A DNA stretch of 64,000 nucleotides from Anomaloglossus baeobatrachus (GCF_048569485.1 NC_134357.1:226457634-226521633); one strand, 5' to 3'; positions 22,783 to 33,754 are shown, counted from the first letter of the stretch. Numbers and translations are program-made. Notes: generated from the sequence alone by a model not told the origin.

Positions 22783-23172
22783 GGCTATGCGCACACGTTG
22801 CATTTTTTTGACGCTGCGTTTTTGGCCGCTAAAAACGCACAAAAACGTACCCACAGCAAAAAAAAAAAACACGGCAAAAAACGCATGCGTTTTTACCGCA
22901 ATTTGGTGCGTTTTTTGCTGCGTTTTTGATCTCTGCGTTTTTCCAATGCATTGCATGGGGGGAAAACGCAGAAAAACGCAGGAAAGAATTGACATGTCCA
23001 TTTTTTTTTTAAGCTCAAAAACGCAGCTTCAAAAAAAAAAAAAAAAAAAAAAAAGTTTTGTGCGGACAGCAAAAATGAAAACTCAGACTTTGCAGGGGAA
23101 GCAAAGTCATGCAGTTTTGAGGCCAAAAACGCACCCGAAAAACGCGCAAAAACGCACTGTGTGCACATAGCC
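22783..23172. mobile_element. TAA-flanked MITE, GCGTTTTT-rich
   Basis: TAA at 22780-22782 and 23173-23175. Ends are GGCTATGCGCACACG and, in complement, GGCTATGTGCACACAG. The interior is dominated by AAAAACGCA / TGCGTTTTT words in inverted arrangement plus an A-tract. Copies of the same type occur at 53037-53400 and 30754-31065. PIF/Harbinger-like by duplication length. Confidence 0.8.
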
Positions 23173-23175
23173 TAA

Positions 23176-23640
23176 GTTTGTACTTCTGAATAATGCTTCC
23201 AACTGTATCTCTAGAAGCAGTCAATGCCTTTTCTTTTTGTAGCAGATTCCTTGTTTCAGTACGGCAAGGCAATGATCACTAACATTTTGGACCACTCTCT
23301 TGACAAACCAGGAATATAAGTGACATGCAGCTCATGGACAATGAAGAATGGGCAAAGATTCCTAAAGAATGCTACCAGAAGCTGGTGCTTGACTATGCAT
23401 CAGACTGTATCAGGCCATAACAGTTAAAGGTGCTCTTCTGAGCACTAAAAACAGGTGTCATCATAGAGTGGGTGAATAATTCAGAGACTGCAGTAGTTAA
23501 TAGCAGTGTTTGGAGAAAACAATCGTTATATTAGTTCTTTTGAGCCAATTAAATTGTTTGTTTCATTGGTTTATTACAACCCCCATTGCAAAATAAAAGA
23601 TACAGGTCTCAATTTGTGATTATAAAAGTTTGACCACAGC
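23176..23640 (+). pseudogene. Degenerate Tc1-like pieces, opposite orientations
   Basis: The plus strand near 23335-23405 translates to MDNEEWAKIPKECYQKLVLD, typical of a Tc1-like transposase C-terminus (EEW..IP...C.KLV..Y). The left part (23178-23270) belongs to the minus-strand fragment described at 22440. The two orientations cannot come from one intact gene, so this is a rearranged or double insertion. Confidence 0.45.
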
Positions 23641-23647
23641 ATTCTAA

Positions 23648-24265
23648 AGGCCACGTCTCACTAAGCGACATCGCTAGCGACGTTGCTGCTGAGTCACAGT
23701 TTTTGTGATGCAACAGCAATTTTGCTAGCGATGTCGCTGTGTGTGACATCCAGCAACGACCTGGCCCCTGCTGTGAAGTCGCCGGTCGTTACTGAATGTC
23801 CTGGACCATTTTTTGGTCGTTGCTCTCCCGCTGTGAAGCACACATCGCTGTGTTTGACAGCGGGAGCCAACAATCTGAATGTGCAGGAAGCCGGCTTCTG
23901 GCAGCCTGCGGTAAAGCTGGTAACCAAGGTACATATCAGGTATAAAAGCAAGGCACTTTGCTTAGTAACCCGATGTGTACCATGGTTACGTGTGCAGGGA
24001 GCCGGCTTCTGGCAGCTGCGGACACTGGTAACCAAAAGGTACATATCGGGTATCCAAGCAAAGAGCTTTGCTTAGTAACCCGATGTGTACCATGGTCACA
24101 AAGCACAGCGTCGTTACACAGGTCACTGGTGGCTGATCTCTGATCGCTGTGGAGAGCTGCCTGATTGACAGCTCACCAGCGACCATGTAGCGACGCACAA
24201 ACGATCCCTGCCAGTTCAGATCGCTGGTGGGATCGCTGGTTGCGTCGCTTAGTGTGACGGTACCC
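23648..24265. mobile_element. TAA-flanked MITE, CACTAAGCGAC-end family
   Basis: TAA at 23645-23647 and 24266-24268. Ends are AGGCCACGTCTCACTAAGCG and, in complement, GGGTACCGTCACACTAAGCG. A unit of about 100 bases starting GGTAACCAA is present twice (about 23918 and 24029). The right end lies only about 25 bases past the donor of prpf19 exon 2. A second family member is at 29793-30750. Confidence 0.82.
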
Positions 24266-24292
24266 TAAAGCCGGCAGTAGAACAACACTGAC

Positions 24293-24442
24293 CTTTAATA
24301 TCAATCAGCTGATCTTCACTCAATGGTTGATTAGTTACTGGATCGGTCCCATTTTCAGCCAGATATTTCTCAATGAGACGTCTATCAAAGACATGACCAG
24401 ATAGTGGGGAGATACAAGGACGGTCTGTAACCTCATTACTGA
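24293..24442 (-). CDS. prpf19: prpf19 exon 2 (U-box core)
   Basis: This 150-base exon completes the split Ile codon begun by exon 1, encodes 49 codons and leaves one base of a Val codon. It begins [20 protein letters not shown] and ends [11 protein letters not shown]. The length and frame equal human exon 2, and RRLIEKY, AENGTDP and NQPLSE are conserved. About 13 of 49 residues differ from the human sequence as I recall it, many conservative (Ile/Val, Glu/Asp, Tyr/Phe), while exons 3 and 4 are nearly identical. The acceptor has a long T-rich tract ending CCTTACAG; the donor is AAAG/GTCAGT. The U-box recruits the E2 enzyme. Confidence 0.95.
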
Positions 24443-24622
24443 CTGTAAGGCAAGATGAAAAAAAGAGAAAAAAATAAATAAATTGATTATTACATATATT
24501 TATACATACACACCCGGCTATGACTCAGGAAGTAGGATTCAAAGCAGTCAATTAAATAGCCCATCTATACTTGAAACACCTAATTTCATTATTTCCTTAC
24601 ATCCAATTATATCCAATATGTA

Positions 24623-26132
24623 CAGGTGCATCTCAAATAAAATATAAAAAAAAAATAATTTACTTCAGTAATTCAATATAAAAAGGAAACACATATTATA
24701 TAGAGTCATTACACACAGAGTGATCTATTTCACGTGATTATTTCTGTTTGTTGATGATTATGGCTTACAGCCAATGAAAACCAAAAGTCATCTCAGGAAA
24801 TTAGAATATTATATAAGACGATATGGAAAGATGATTTTAAACTCAGAAATGTTGGCTACTGAAAAGTCTGTACAGTAAATGCACGGAATACTTGGTCGGG
24901 GCTCCTTTTGCAGTAATTACTGCATCATTGCGGCGTGGCATGGAGGTGATCAGCCTGTGGCACTGCTGAGGTGTTATGGAAGCTTAGGTTGCTTTGATAG
25001 CAGCCTTCAGCTCGTCTGCATTGTTGGGTCTGGTGTCTCATCTTCCTCTTGACAATACCCCATAGATTCCTTAGGTCAGGCGAGTTTGCTGGCCAATCAA
25101 GCTCAGTGATGCTGTGGTTATTAAACCAGGTATTTGTACTTTTGACAGTGTGGACAGGGGCCAAGCCCTGCTGGAAAATGAAATTTCTATCTTCAAAAAG
25201 CTTTGTCAGCAGAGGGCAGCATGAAGTGCTCTAAAATTTCCTGGTAGATGGCTACGCTGACTCTGGTCTTGATAAAACACAGTGGACCTACACCAGCAGA
25301 TGACATGGCTCCCCAAACCATCACTGATTGTGGAGACTTCACACTAGACCTCAAGCAGCTTGGATTGTGGCCTATCCACTCTTCCTCCAGACTCTGGGAC
25401 CACGATTTCCAAATGAAATGCAACATTTACTTTCATCTGAAAACAACACTTTGGACAACTGAGCAACAGTCCAGTTCTTTTTCTCCTTGGCCCAGGTAAG
25501 ACGCTTCTGGCATTGTCTATTGGTCATGAGTGGCTTGACACAAGGAATGCGCACTTGTAGCCCATGTCCTGTATGTGGTGGCTCTTGAAGCACTGACTCT
25601 AGCAGCAGTCCACTCCTTGTGAATCACCCCCAAATATTTGAATGGCCTTTTCTTAACAATCCCATCAAGGCTGCGGTTATCCCGGTTGTTTGTGCACCTT
25701 TTTCTACCACACTTTTTCCTTCCACTCAACTTTCCATTAATATGCTTGGATACAGAAACTCAGTGAACAGCCAACTTTAGCAATGACCTTTTGTGGCTTA
25801 CCCTCCTTGTGGAGTGTGTCAATGACTGCCTTCTGGACATCTGTCAAGCCAGCAGTTTTCCTCATGATTGTGTAGCCCACTGAAATAGTCTAAGAGGATC
25901 ATTTTAAACCCTTGAGAAGCCTTTGCTGGGGTTTGTGGTAATTATAATTTTCTGAGATAATGACTTTTGGGTTTTCATTGGCTGTAAGCCATAAGCATCA
26001 ACATTAACAGAAATAAACACTTGAAATATATAGTCATTAAAAACAGAATTAACATGTGCTTCCCTTTTTGTATTGAATTACTGAAATAAATTAAACTTTT
26101 TGATGATATTCTAATTTATTGAGATGCGCCTG
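24623..26132 (-). mobile_element. Tc1/mariner transposon, complete ends, dead transposase
   Basis: A 1,510-base element flanked by TA (24621-24622 and 26133-26134), with ends CAGGTGCATCTCAA and, in complement, CAGGCGCATCTCAATAAATT. Subterminal sequence TTTCTGAGATAATGACTTTTGG is repeated in inverted form near the left side (about 24770-24810), giving extended inverted repeats of some 200 bases. Transposase remains run on the minus strand. It lies in prpf19 intron 1 in the same direction as the gene, about 180 bases from exon 2. Confidence 0.93.
24925..25866 (-). pseudogene. Tc1-like transposase, inactive
   Basis: The N-terminal helix-turn-helix region reads MRKTAGLTDVQKAVIDTLHK from 25866. 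Later blocks are LSGRKKCGRKR, the first catalytic Asp in LFSDESK (near 25410), VMVWGAMSS, and HTVKSTNTWF then LDWPANSPDL near 25090. Frames shift several times between these blocks. The second catalytic Asp position reads FQQGLAPVH where the family has FQQD, and the segment that should read DLNPIENLWG reads DLRNLWG, so the third catalytic Glu is lost with about nine bases. The DDE triad is therefore broken at two of three residues. Confidence 0.88.
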
Positions 26133-26223
26133 TATCTCTAAAGAGTTTGAAACCTTTAGGTTCTCCTGCAGTTAAAGTACTTTTTTCTGGGTTTTTTGTG
26201 TGCAAAATATTTGAGCATTTAAG

Positions 26224-26690
26224 GCGAATCTGGCTCCAGGTTTTTAACACCTAATCTGAGAGCAGCATAACGTATGGGCAGAGATCCCGATACCAGCAGT
26301 GTGTCACTTACGGAGCTGCTTAGTGTAGTTTTGATAACAATCACTGTTAATCAGCAGTAGATCATCATTAGAGGACTACTGCAGGTAGTCCAGCATACTC
26401 ATTAGCTCTGTGTAACTGCTAGATCTGCAGCAGAGGAAACATTGATTTTATCAAAAAGGAAAGCAAACAGCTCAGTAAGTAACATCGCTGGAATCAGGGT
26501 CTCTGTCTCTACATACTGCTCTCAGATGGAGGAGCAAACACCTGGTGACATATTCCCTGTAACTGCCCAAGCAAAGTGGATGTGTTTTCATGAAAACTCC
26601 TGCCCACTTTTGAAAAAAAGACCATTAAACAGAGTACCTGGCCAATAGGAGCTACACCACAGATTCTGGAAGTTTGTCTTCTTCTGTGCC
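26224..26690. repeat. Unclassified interspersed repeat, second copy
   Basis: It shares GGGCAGAGATCCCGATACCAG and GCTGCTTAGTGTAGTTTTGAT with 22217-22320. It also contains an internal inverted copy (about 26450-26525) of the opening words, so it may be a fold-back element. Confidence 0.5.
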
Positions 26691-27825
26691 ACTCTATTGC
26701 AAAATTATTACTTAACACCCCCCCTTGGTCTTGCGTTGCATCCGCCACGCGGCGCATCAGTTGTTTTGTCGCTGACCGTCAGTGACAGTTGGGTGGAGGG
26801 AACGCTGAATGTAGTGTTTTTTGTTGCTCTAAAAAAAACGCACTCCGCAGGATTCCGTTGGGATCTGTTACGAGGCATAATGATTGTCTATGGGGGCAGA
26901 TTCCGCCGCAATGAACTAAGCGGCGGAATCCGCCGACGGATTCAGTCACGTTCTACTGCGCATGCTCAGCATGTCCAGCAGAACGATCTAAATCGTTTAA
27001 AATCACTCCTGGTCTCCCCCCTCATACTCACCGATCACCGGCATGGCTGTCACACTGCTCTGGCGGCTTCTCCTCTTTTGAAAATGCAGGCCGCTCATTA
27101 TTCTATTTAGTATTCACTGCTTCCCATGCCCACCAGCGCCTATGATTGCTTGCAGTCAGACACCCCCCCACGCTGAGTGACAGCTGTCTCACTGAAACCA
27201 ATCACAGCCGCCGGTGGGCGGGTCTATATCGTGCAGTACAATAATAAAAAAAAAATAAAAAAAAACGGCATGCGGTCCCCCCCAATTTTGATACCAGCCA
27301 AGGTAAAGCCACACGGCTAAAGGCTACTATATACTCAGGATGGGGAGCACCACGTTATGGGGAGCCCCCAGCCTAAAAATATCAACCAGCAGCCGCCCGG
27401 AATTGCCGCATCCATTAGATGCGACAGTCCCAGGACTCTACCCGGCTCATCCCGAATGGCCCTGGTGCGGTGGCAATCGGAGTAATAAGGAGTTAATGGC
27501 AGCAGCCCATAGCTGCCATTAAGTCCTAGGTTAATCATGGCAGGCGTCTATGAGACACTCACAATGATTAACCTGTAAGTGAAAGTAAATAAACACATAC
27601 ACCCGAAAAAATACTTTATTTGGAATAAAAGATAAAAACACCCTCTTTCACCACTTTATTAATCCCCAAATACCCCTCTAGGTCCGGCGTATTCCACATG
27701 AGGTCCCGCTACGCATCCAGCTTAGCTACATGAAGCTGACAGGAGCGGCCATAGAACACTGCCGATCCTGTGAGTTCCAGGCAGCAACTGAAGGGAGTCA
27801 CGCTGTCAGCGGGGACGACACTGAG

Positions 27826-29105
27826 GTAGTGTGTGCGGTGATGATGGAAGCGGTAGTGCCGGTGTGTGCACGGTGATTAGGAGTGCGGTAGTGCCTGCGT
27901 GTGTGCGGTGATGATGGGTGCGGTAGTGCCGGGGTGTGCGGTGATGAAGGGGGTGGTAGTGCCGGTATGTGCGGGGATGATAGGTGCAGTAGTGCTTGGG
28001 TGTGTGCGGGGATGATCAGTGCAGTAGTGCCTGGGTGTTATGATCCGGAACCATGGAAGATCACCACAAATCATTGGCAAAAAGGTGACAAGAGCATTGG
28101 CAACTAATCTGGCCGCCATCCCCTTACTAACAAACACAACTAGAAGTAGCCGAGGGGTGAACTAACATCCTGTGCACCGCAACCCAGCCGGAGAACTAAC
28201 TATCCTAAAAGGTAGGAAAGATGAATAACTCTCTGCCTCAGAAAATAGACAAGAATAGCAAGCCCCCCACATTCAAAGACTGCGGTGATATAGGAAAAAC
28301 ACAATACACAGGTAGATGACAGGATTAGCAAAAGGTGAGGCCCCCGCTGACTAAAATAGGAAAGGACAGGAAAGGGACTGATGGTAGCCAGAGAAAAACC
28401 CTGCAAAATACCAACTTCCTGATAGTACAAAAAGGCCCTCAGATCGCTCGATCTGAACTCCGTCCTATACCAGGTGCCCTTGTCATACCAATGAACAGAA
28501 AACAAGAATTATAACAAATTCAACAAGCCATAAACACATAGACCAAAAGGAGCTATACTCCACACAGAACTGCAGGGAGTTCCTCAACAATCCACTGAGG
28601 GGGGAAAATCCCTGGAAGGAAAAACTGAAACCAACCACAACAAATGACAAACCCAGAAAAGCAAAAGAACCAGGCAATAAATAAAGAGCAAGAACTTATC
28701 TGGAGTGGATGTGATGTAGAGCAGGATTAAGCAGGCTAGAGATAAAAAGAACAACTGACATCTGGCAAAAGCCTGCAATCAGACCAGGACTTAAATAAGC
28801 AGAGAGTTAGGAAAGGAAACACCCACTGCACAACCCACCTGGTCTCTGTCCAAACCCTTCCTGGCCACCAGAGGGAGCCTCCCAGCAGCCAAGACATAAC
28901 CAACATTCACAACACCTGGGTGTTTGTGCAGTGATGATGATGAGTGCGGTAGTGCCGGAGTTGTGCAGTGATGATGATGATGATGATGAGTGTGGTAGTG
29001 CCAGGATGTGTGCAGTGATGATGATGAGTGCGGTAGTGCCGGGGTGTGTGCAGTGATGATGATGACAATGAGTGCGGTAGTGCCGGGCTGTGCGGTGATG
29101 ATGGG
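27826..29105. repeat. GTGCGGTAGTGCCGG minisatellite split by an LTR
   Basis: Units of about 30-40 bases containing TGCGGTAGTGCCGG(G/T)(A/G)TGTG and variable GATGATGATG stretches occur on both sides of the LTR at 28036-28914. Confidence 0.75.
28036..28914 (-). mobile_element. Solo LTR of an LTR retrotransposon
   Basis: An 879-base block bounded by TGTTATGATCC and CATTCACAACA, flanked by a direct repeat CCTGGG (28030-28035 and 28915-28920). The complementary strand has TGTTGTGAATG at its start and a TTATTTAAG TATA-like word near 28790, suggesting minus orientation. No internal coding region is present, so it is a solo LTR left by recombination. Ty3/gypsy-like or ERV origin is open. The intact flanking repeat suggests moderate age. 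Confidence 0.75.
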
Positions 29106-29242
29106 GGCTCGCTCGCTCTCGGCTTAACGCAACGTGTTAATTCACAGGAATCCGTTCCCTTTATATCACACTATTTACAACGCATCCGTCACATAACGCA
29201 TTGTGACGGATGCCGTTAAATGCAAGTGTGAAAGTAGCCTAA

Positions 29243-29370
29243 CTCGCGTTGCATCACCTGGCACGGACTCACACTCTCCTCACAGGAGCGGGTTAGTTGC
29301 ATGCATCTATGCAACCGACTAGCTCCTGTGAGGAGAGTGAGAGTTTGTGCCGGGTGATGCCACGCAAGAC
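29243..29370. repeat. Fold-back repeat, ~62-bp arms
   Basis: CTCGCGTTGCATCACCTGGC and onward (29243-29304) is the imperfect complement of 29307-29370, including CTCCTCACAGGAG in both arms. Probably the core of a MITE whose left outer end was displaced by the neighbouring element. Confidence 0.7.
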
Positions 29371-29399
29371 TCATAAGTGTGACGCCAGTCTTAGTTTAA

Positions 29400-29789
29400 G
29401 GAAACAATAGCACAAACACAGATAAAGAAGCATAGTTCCATTTTGTTTTTAACCCCTACATCCTGCAGTCCTCAGCTTACATAGCAAAAAGCTGCTGACA
29501 GATTCCCCTTACGTGAGGGATCAAAGCTTTTCTGTGCTTAAAAACCAAAAGCATAAACCCCCTGCTGGTTTCAAATCTGCACAGAAAAAAAAAAAAAAAG
29601 TATAAAACAAAAAGGGAAGACTCAAAAACAGCAATAATCAGAAGATTATTATTATGGTGTAGTATGGCGTGGAGAACTGCAGAAAATGGACAGAAAGGCA
29701 GCAAAGCTTTAGGATTAGCAGAATTTCAAGGCTATATTCGAGCCTGCAGTTTATAATTGGATAACAATCATGTGTGATTGGACGAGCAA
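29400..29789. other. Intron 1 sequence, no gene seen
   Basis: AT-rich intron sequence with an A-tract at 29583-29599. No repeat family or exon recognised. Confidence 0.5.
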
Positions 29790-29792
29790 TTA

Positions 29793-30750
29793 AGGCCCCG
29801 TCACACTAAGCAACATCGCTGCTAACGAACAACTTTTGTGACGTTGCTAGCGATCTTGCTGTGTGTGACATCCAGCAACAACCTGGCCCCTGCTGTGAGG
29901 TCGTTGGTTGTTGCTGAATGTCCTGGGCCATTTTTTAGTTGTTGCTGTCCCGCTGTGAAGCACAGATCGCTGTGTGTGACAGCGAGACAGCAACAACTAA
30001 ATGTGCAGGCAGCAGGAGCCGGCTTCTGTGGAGGCTGGTAACCACAGTAAACATCGGGTAACCAAGAAGCCCTGTCCTTGGTTACCCGATATTTACCTTT
30101 GTTACCAGCCTCCGCCGCTCTCACTGTCAGTGCCGGCTCCTGCTCTGTGCACATGTAGCTGCAGGACACATCGGGTTAATTAACCCGATGTGTGCTGTAA
30201 CTAGGAGAGCAAGGAGCCAGCGCTAAGCGGTATGCGCTGCTCCCTGCCCTGTGCACATTTAGCTGCAGCACACATCGGGTAATTAACCCCATGTGTGCTG
30301 TAGCTAGGAGAGCAGGGAGCCAGCGCTAAGCGGTGTGCGCTGCTCCCTGCTCTGTGCACATTTAGCTGCAGCACACATCAGGTAATTAACCCGATGTGTG
30401 CTGTAACTAGGAGAGCAGGGAGCCAGCGCTCAGTGTGCGCTGCTCCCTGCTCTCTGCACGTGTAGCTGCGTGAGCTGGTAACCAAGGTAAATATCGGGTT
30501 GGTTACCCGATATTTACCTTAGTTACCAAGCGCAGCATCTTCCACGCGGCGCTGGGGGCTGGTCACTGGTTGCTGGTGAGCTCACCAGCAACTCGTGTAG
30601 CCACGCTCCAGCGATCCCTGCCAGGTCAGGTTGCTGGTGGGATCGCTGGAGCGTCGCAGTGTGACATCTCACCAGCAACCTCCTAGCAACTTACCAGCGA
30701 TCCCTATCGTTGTTGGGATCGCTGGTAAGTTGTTTAGTGTGACTGGACCT
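29793..30750. mobile_element. TTA-flanked MITE, CACACTAAGC-end family
   Basis: TTA at 29790-29792 and 30751-30753. Ends are AGGCCCCGTCACACTAAGC and, in complement, AGGTCCAGTCACACTAAAC. It shares CATCCAGCAAC(A/G)ACCTGGCCCC with the element at 23648-24265. The interior has about three tandem copies of a 115-bp unit (about 30130-30470) with CACATCGGGT, AATTAACCC and GAGAGCA(A/G)GGAGCCAGCGCT. Confidence 0.82.
30120..30470. repeat. Tandem ~115-bp repeat, about 3 copies
   Basis: GAGAGCAAGGAGCCAGCGCT-like words occur at about 30207, 30308 and 30413, each followed by a GTGCGCTGCTCCCTGC-like word. It lies inside the TTA-flanked MITE. Confidence 0.8.
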
Positions 30751-30753
30751 TTA

Positions 30754-31065
30754 GGCTACATTCACAAGTCGTGTTTTGGCTGTCTTTTTTTTCTGTAACA
30801 AAACTTGTTCTCTTGGAGCTAAAAATGCACTTTTGTGCTTCATTTTTGGCCTTTGTCTCCAGTACATTTAAATAAAGTTTCATTCAACACAAAAGCAGCA
30901 AAAACACAGCAAAAATAAAAAAAAGCAGCTGCATTTTTTCACTCTCATTGCCTTCAATGGTGTAAAAAAGCAGCAAACCGCTGACCAAATTGACATGCTG
31001 CTTCTTTTAAAAACGCAAGCTTTCCATTTCAGTGGTGAAAAAAAAAAAAAAAACGTGTGTGTGTT
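30754..31065. mobile_element. GCGTTTTT-type MITE fragment
   Basis: It starts GGCTACATTCAC directly after TTA and contains AAAAACGCAAGC, AAAGCAGC and an A-tract like the element at 22783-23172. The right terminus is not recognisable. Confidence 0.45.
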
Positions 31066-31431
31066 TTCTGAAATATCATAGGCTATGCTGGTACTGTAAA
31101 AATAGTAACCTCACCTCACCAGCAGCCCATAACCCCTGGACAAAGCATTTCATTTCGAAACGCGAGTCATTAGTGGTGCGCTCCGGGACTTATACACTAC
31201 ACTGCAATCCTGTGTCCTGCACTGGGTTTGCTATATTGGGCACTGATTGTTTTCTTGCTCAACGTACGTTATGCATAGTATACCACTATGTTTGTTCTCT
31301 TCTGTAGTTGGTCTTCTACTCGTTTTTTATAGCATTTTTGGCCTATATTTCTATTAGATTATTTACCTATATATTTCATGTGATACAAGTATACGCACCT
31401 TGGCTTGATTGAATGGTGCATCTCTCTAGAG

Positions 31432-32913
31432 CAGAAGTCTCAAACACGCAGCCCACATACAGCCCCTCAGGCTGCTTCGCACAGACCGCAGGCCCGTGCC
31501 CCGTTGACTATCACGGCCGATGCAGGGGCCGCAGCCACTGTGTGCTCTTTATGTCAGATGAATGTTTTGCCGGCGCTGCGCTCTCAAAGTCCAACGCTCT
31601 GTGCACAACTATTCCTCCAATGGAAACTGCCTGACCTCAGCTGCTTACCTCTGATTGGCGGACGGCTACGGCTGCATTGGAAACGTTGTGCACAGAGAGC
31701 TTGACTCTGCGCACACAGCGCCGGCAAAACATTCTTCAGACATAAATCGCTGACGGGGACTGCGGCCCCTGCACCGGCCACGATCGTCACCGGAGGCACG
31801 GGCCTGCAGACAGCGAGAAGCAGAGACGAGGCAGCCGAGGGAACGCAGGACAGGTGAGAATGGTGGTTTTTTTTCTTTGTGTGTATGTGAAGGACAGCAC
31901 ATTAACCCCTTAGCGACCTATAACGTACTGGGTACGTCATGGCTCCCTGGTACTTAAGGACCCATGACGTACCCAGTGCGTCATGGCGGAATCGCAGCCC
32001 CGGTGGCTGTGATCGCTTTGCAAATACCTTAGATTCGGGGAGGAGGGGACCTCTGTCTGACCTCAGGAGGGGTGGTGTCTCCTCCCCGGACCGATGGAGA
32101 CCGTGATTGGCCGAGCGGCGTTCGTCAGCCAATCACAGCCACTGTAATGTTTTAGCCATTGAAAATGGCTGAAACATTGAAATCCAGCTATAATCAGTGC
32201 AGCTATAGCACTGATCATTGGCTGGAGCTGGGTGACCTCTGTTTCACCCGCCCCCAGCTCTGATTGGAGAGACTGGCCTTGTGACCGATCTCTCCAATCA
32301 CTGTGGATCTGGGGCCAGAGACCGCTCCCCTCAGCTTCACTCCGGCGTCTGTGGAAGCTGAGGAGTGCAATCGGTAAGTTATAGCACCACTGCCCCCTTT
32401 CAGCCGGCGCCACATTACTATAGGATAGCGACAAGGTGGGCATATTACTATAGGATGGGGACAAGGTGAGCACATTACTATAGGATGGGGACAAAGTGAG
32501 CACATTACTATAGGATGGGGACAAATCTGGAGACATTACTAAAAGATGGGGACATTACAAGGATGGGCACATTACTACAGAATAGGGACAAGGCTGGGGG
32601 CATTACTAAAGGATGGGGACAAGGCTGGGCACATTACTAAAGGATAGGGACATTACTATAGAATAGGGACAAGGTGGGCACAGTACTACAGGATAGGGAC
32701 ATTACTACAAGGGGACAAGGATAGGAAACATTACTATAGGATAGGGATAATGCTGGGGACATTACTATAGGATGGATGGGGACATTACTATAGGATGGGG
32801 ACAAGGATAGGCACATTACTGTAGGATGGGCACATTACTATACAATGGGACAACTATAGGATTATTTTTTCCCTCTGTGCGGCCCATACACCCAGACGAG
32901 TTTGAGACCCCTG
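31432..32913. mobile_element. hAT transposon, non-autonomous, perfect 8-bp duplication
   Basis: The ends are CAGAAGTCTCAAAC and, in complement, CAGGGGTCTCAAAC. The 8-base duplication CTCTAGAG at 31424-31431 and 32914-32921 is exact, as hAT elements make. Inside are CCGCAGGCCCGTGCC words, a short inverted arrangement near 31560-31800, a second end-like motif TTAACCCCTTAGCGACC at 31902, and a minisatellite (32408-32866). No transposase is seen. A related copy is at 53602-54035. Confidence 0.9.
32408..32866. repeat. Minisatellite, ~30-bp units
   Basis: About 15 imperfect units of CATTACTATAGGATGGGGAC with AAGGTGAGCA-like spacers, inside the hAT element. Confidence 0.85.
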
Positions 32914-33691
32914 CTCTAGAGTATTTCACTTTACCCTTTTCTCGCTGATTCACTGAATGTGATAAGCTATTACTATTTTACACAACTTATATTGTTTTTT
33001 GATTCAGCAGTGTTTACTTATTTAGATGTACATGTTTAGGCTTTACCAGTGAACTATTGCCCAAAACTCCTTGCAAACTTCTGTATTGTCCCTTTTAGAA
33101 TTTTGTATGTCCTCTGTTTTAAAGGGAAGGTGTCGCCGGTTTTTTATTTTTGTATTAAAAATAGTGATTATGAAATCAAGTATTTCTAATACAAAATGAA
33201 AATCGCAGCTTATTTAGTTTTTATGTAATTTTTATTTTACTGGAGGCACTGGGGGCTGCCATGCTGGATTTGTCTTGTGTGTAACGACAGTAACTCCTTC
33301 CTTTATGGCAGCCCCTGTGCATAGACTCTGATAGTCGGGCTCCGACCCCTTGACATAAGTTAAAGTGGGCGTCTGCTGTGACGTGGACGCGCCCCCTGGG
33401 CTGTCCAGAACACAAGAGGGAGGAGTTCAGCGCCATTATTGTGGAGCTCACAGCGTGTGCTGTTTGCTCCACTTTACCCCTGTCAACCGCCGGGATGTGT
33501 GAGTACGGGCCGCTTCACCTCCCCTCCCCTCCTTACTGTCTCCGATGACATCCCATCCCTCCGTTCTCCCCAGCCCCTGCTCTGCCCCAGCTACTGCCGC
33601 CGCCGTTACCGTCTCCAATGACACCCCCCTCCCTCCGTTCTCCCAAGTCCCCGCTCTGCCCGCTGCCGCAGCTCCCCCAGCTCTGCCCGCC

Positions 33692-33695
33692 GCTG

Positions 33696-33730
<35 letters not shown>
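33692..33730. repeat. (GT)n microsatellite
   Basis: Nearly 20 uninterrupted GT dinucleotides. Confidence 0.92.
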
Positions 33731-33733
<3 letters not shown>

Positions 33734-33754
33734 TTGTACAGGTATGTGCGATAT

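Larger units (their letters stand above)
26700..29239. mobile_element. TTTCACAC-end MITE, left end lost, carrying a minisatellite and an LTR
   Basis: The right end AAGTGTGAAAGTAGCC is followed by TAA (29240-29242). The interior parallels the element at 14121-15652, with the shared GC-rich module at 27290-27560. A run of GGTGATGATG / GTGCGGTAGTGCCGG units (27826-28035 and 28921-29105) is split by a solo LTR at 28036-28914. The left terminus near 26700 lacks the expected GGCT.TTTCACAC. Confidence 0.65.
31090..33118. repeat. Unclassified repeat split by a hAT insertion
   Basis: The flanks of the hAT copy (31090-31423 and 32922-33118) read as one interrupted sequence containing CATTTCGAAACGCGAGT on the left and GGCTTTACCAGTGAACTATTG on the right. 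It may be the 3' part of a LINE or similar element; I see no coding sequence. Confidence 0.4.

Noticed and set aside
31906-32913. A complete TTAA element inside the hAT copy
   Set aside because: Only one end (TTAACCCCTTAGCGACC) is visible; no matching right end was found, so it may be a captured fragment.
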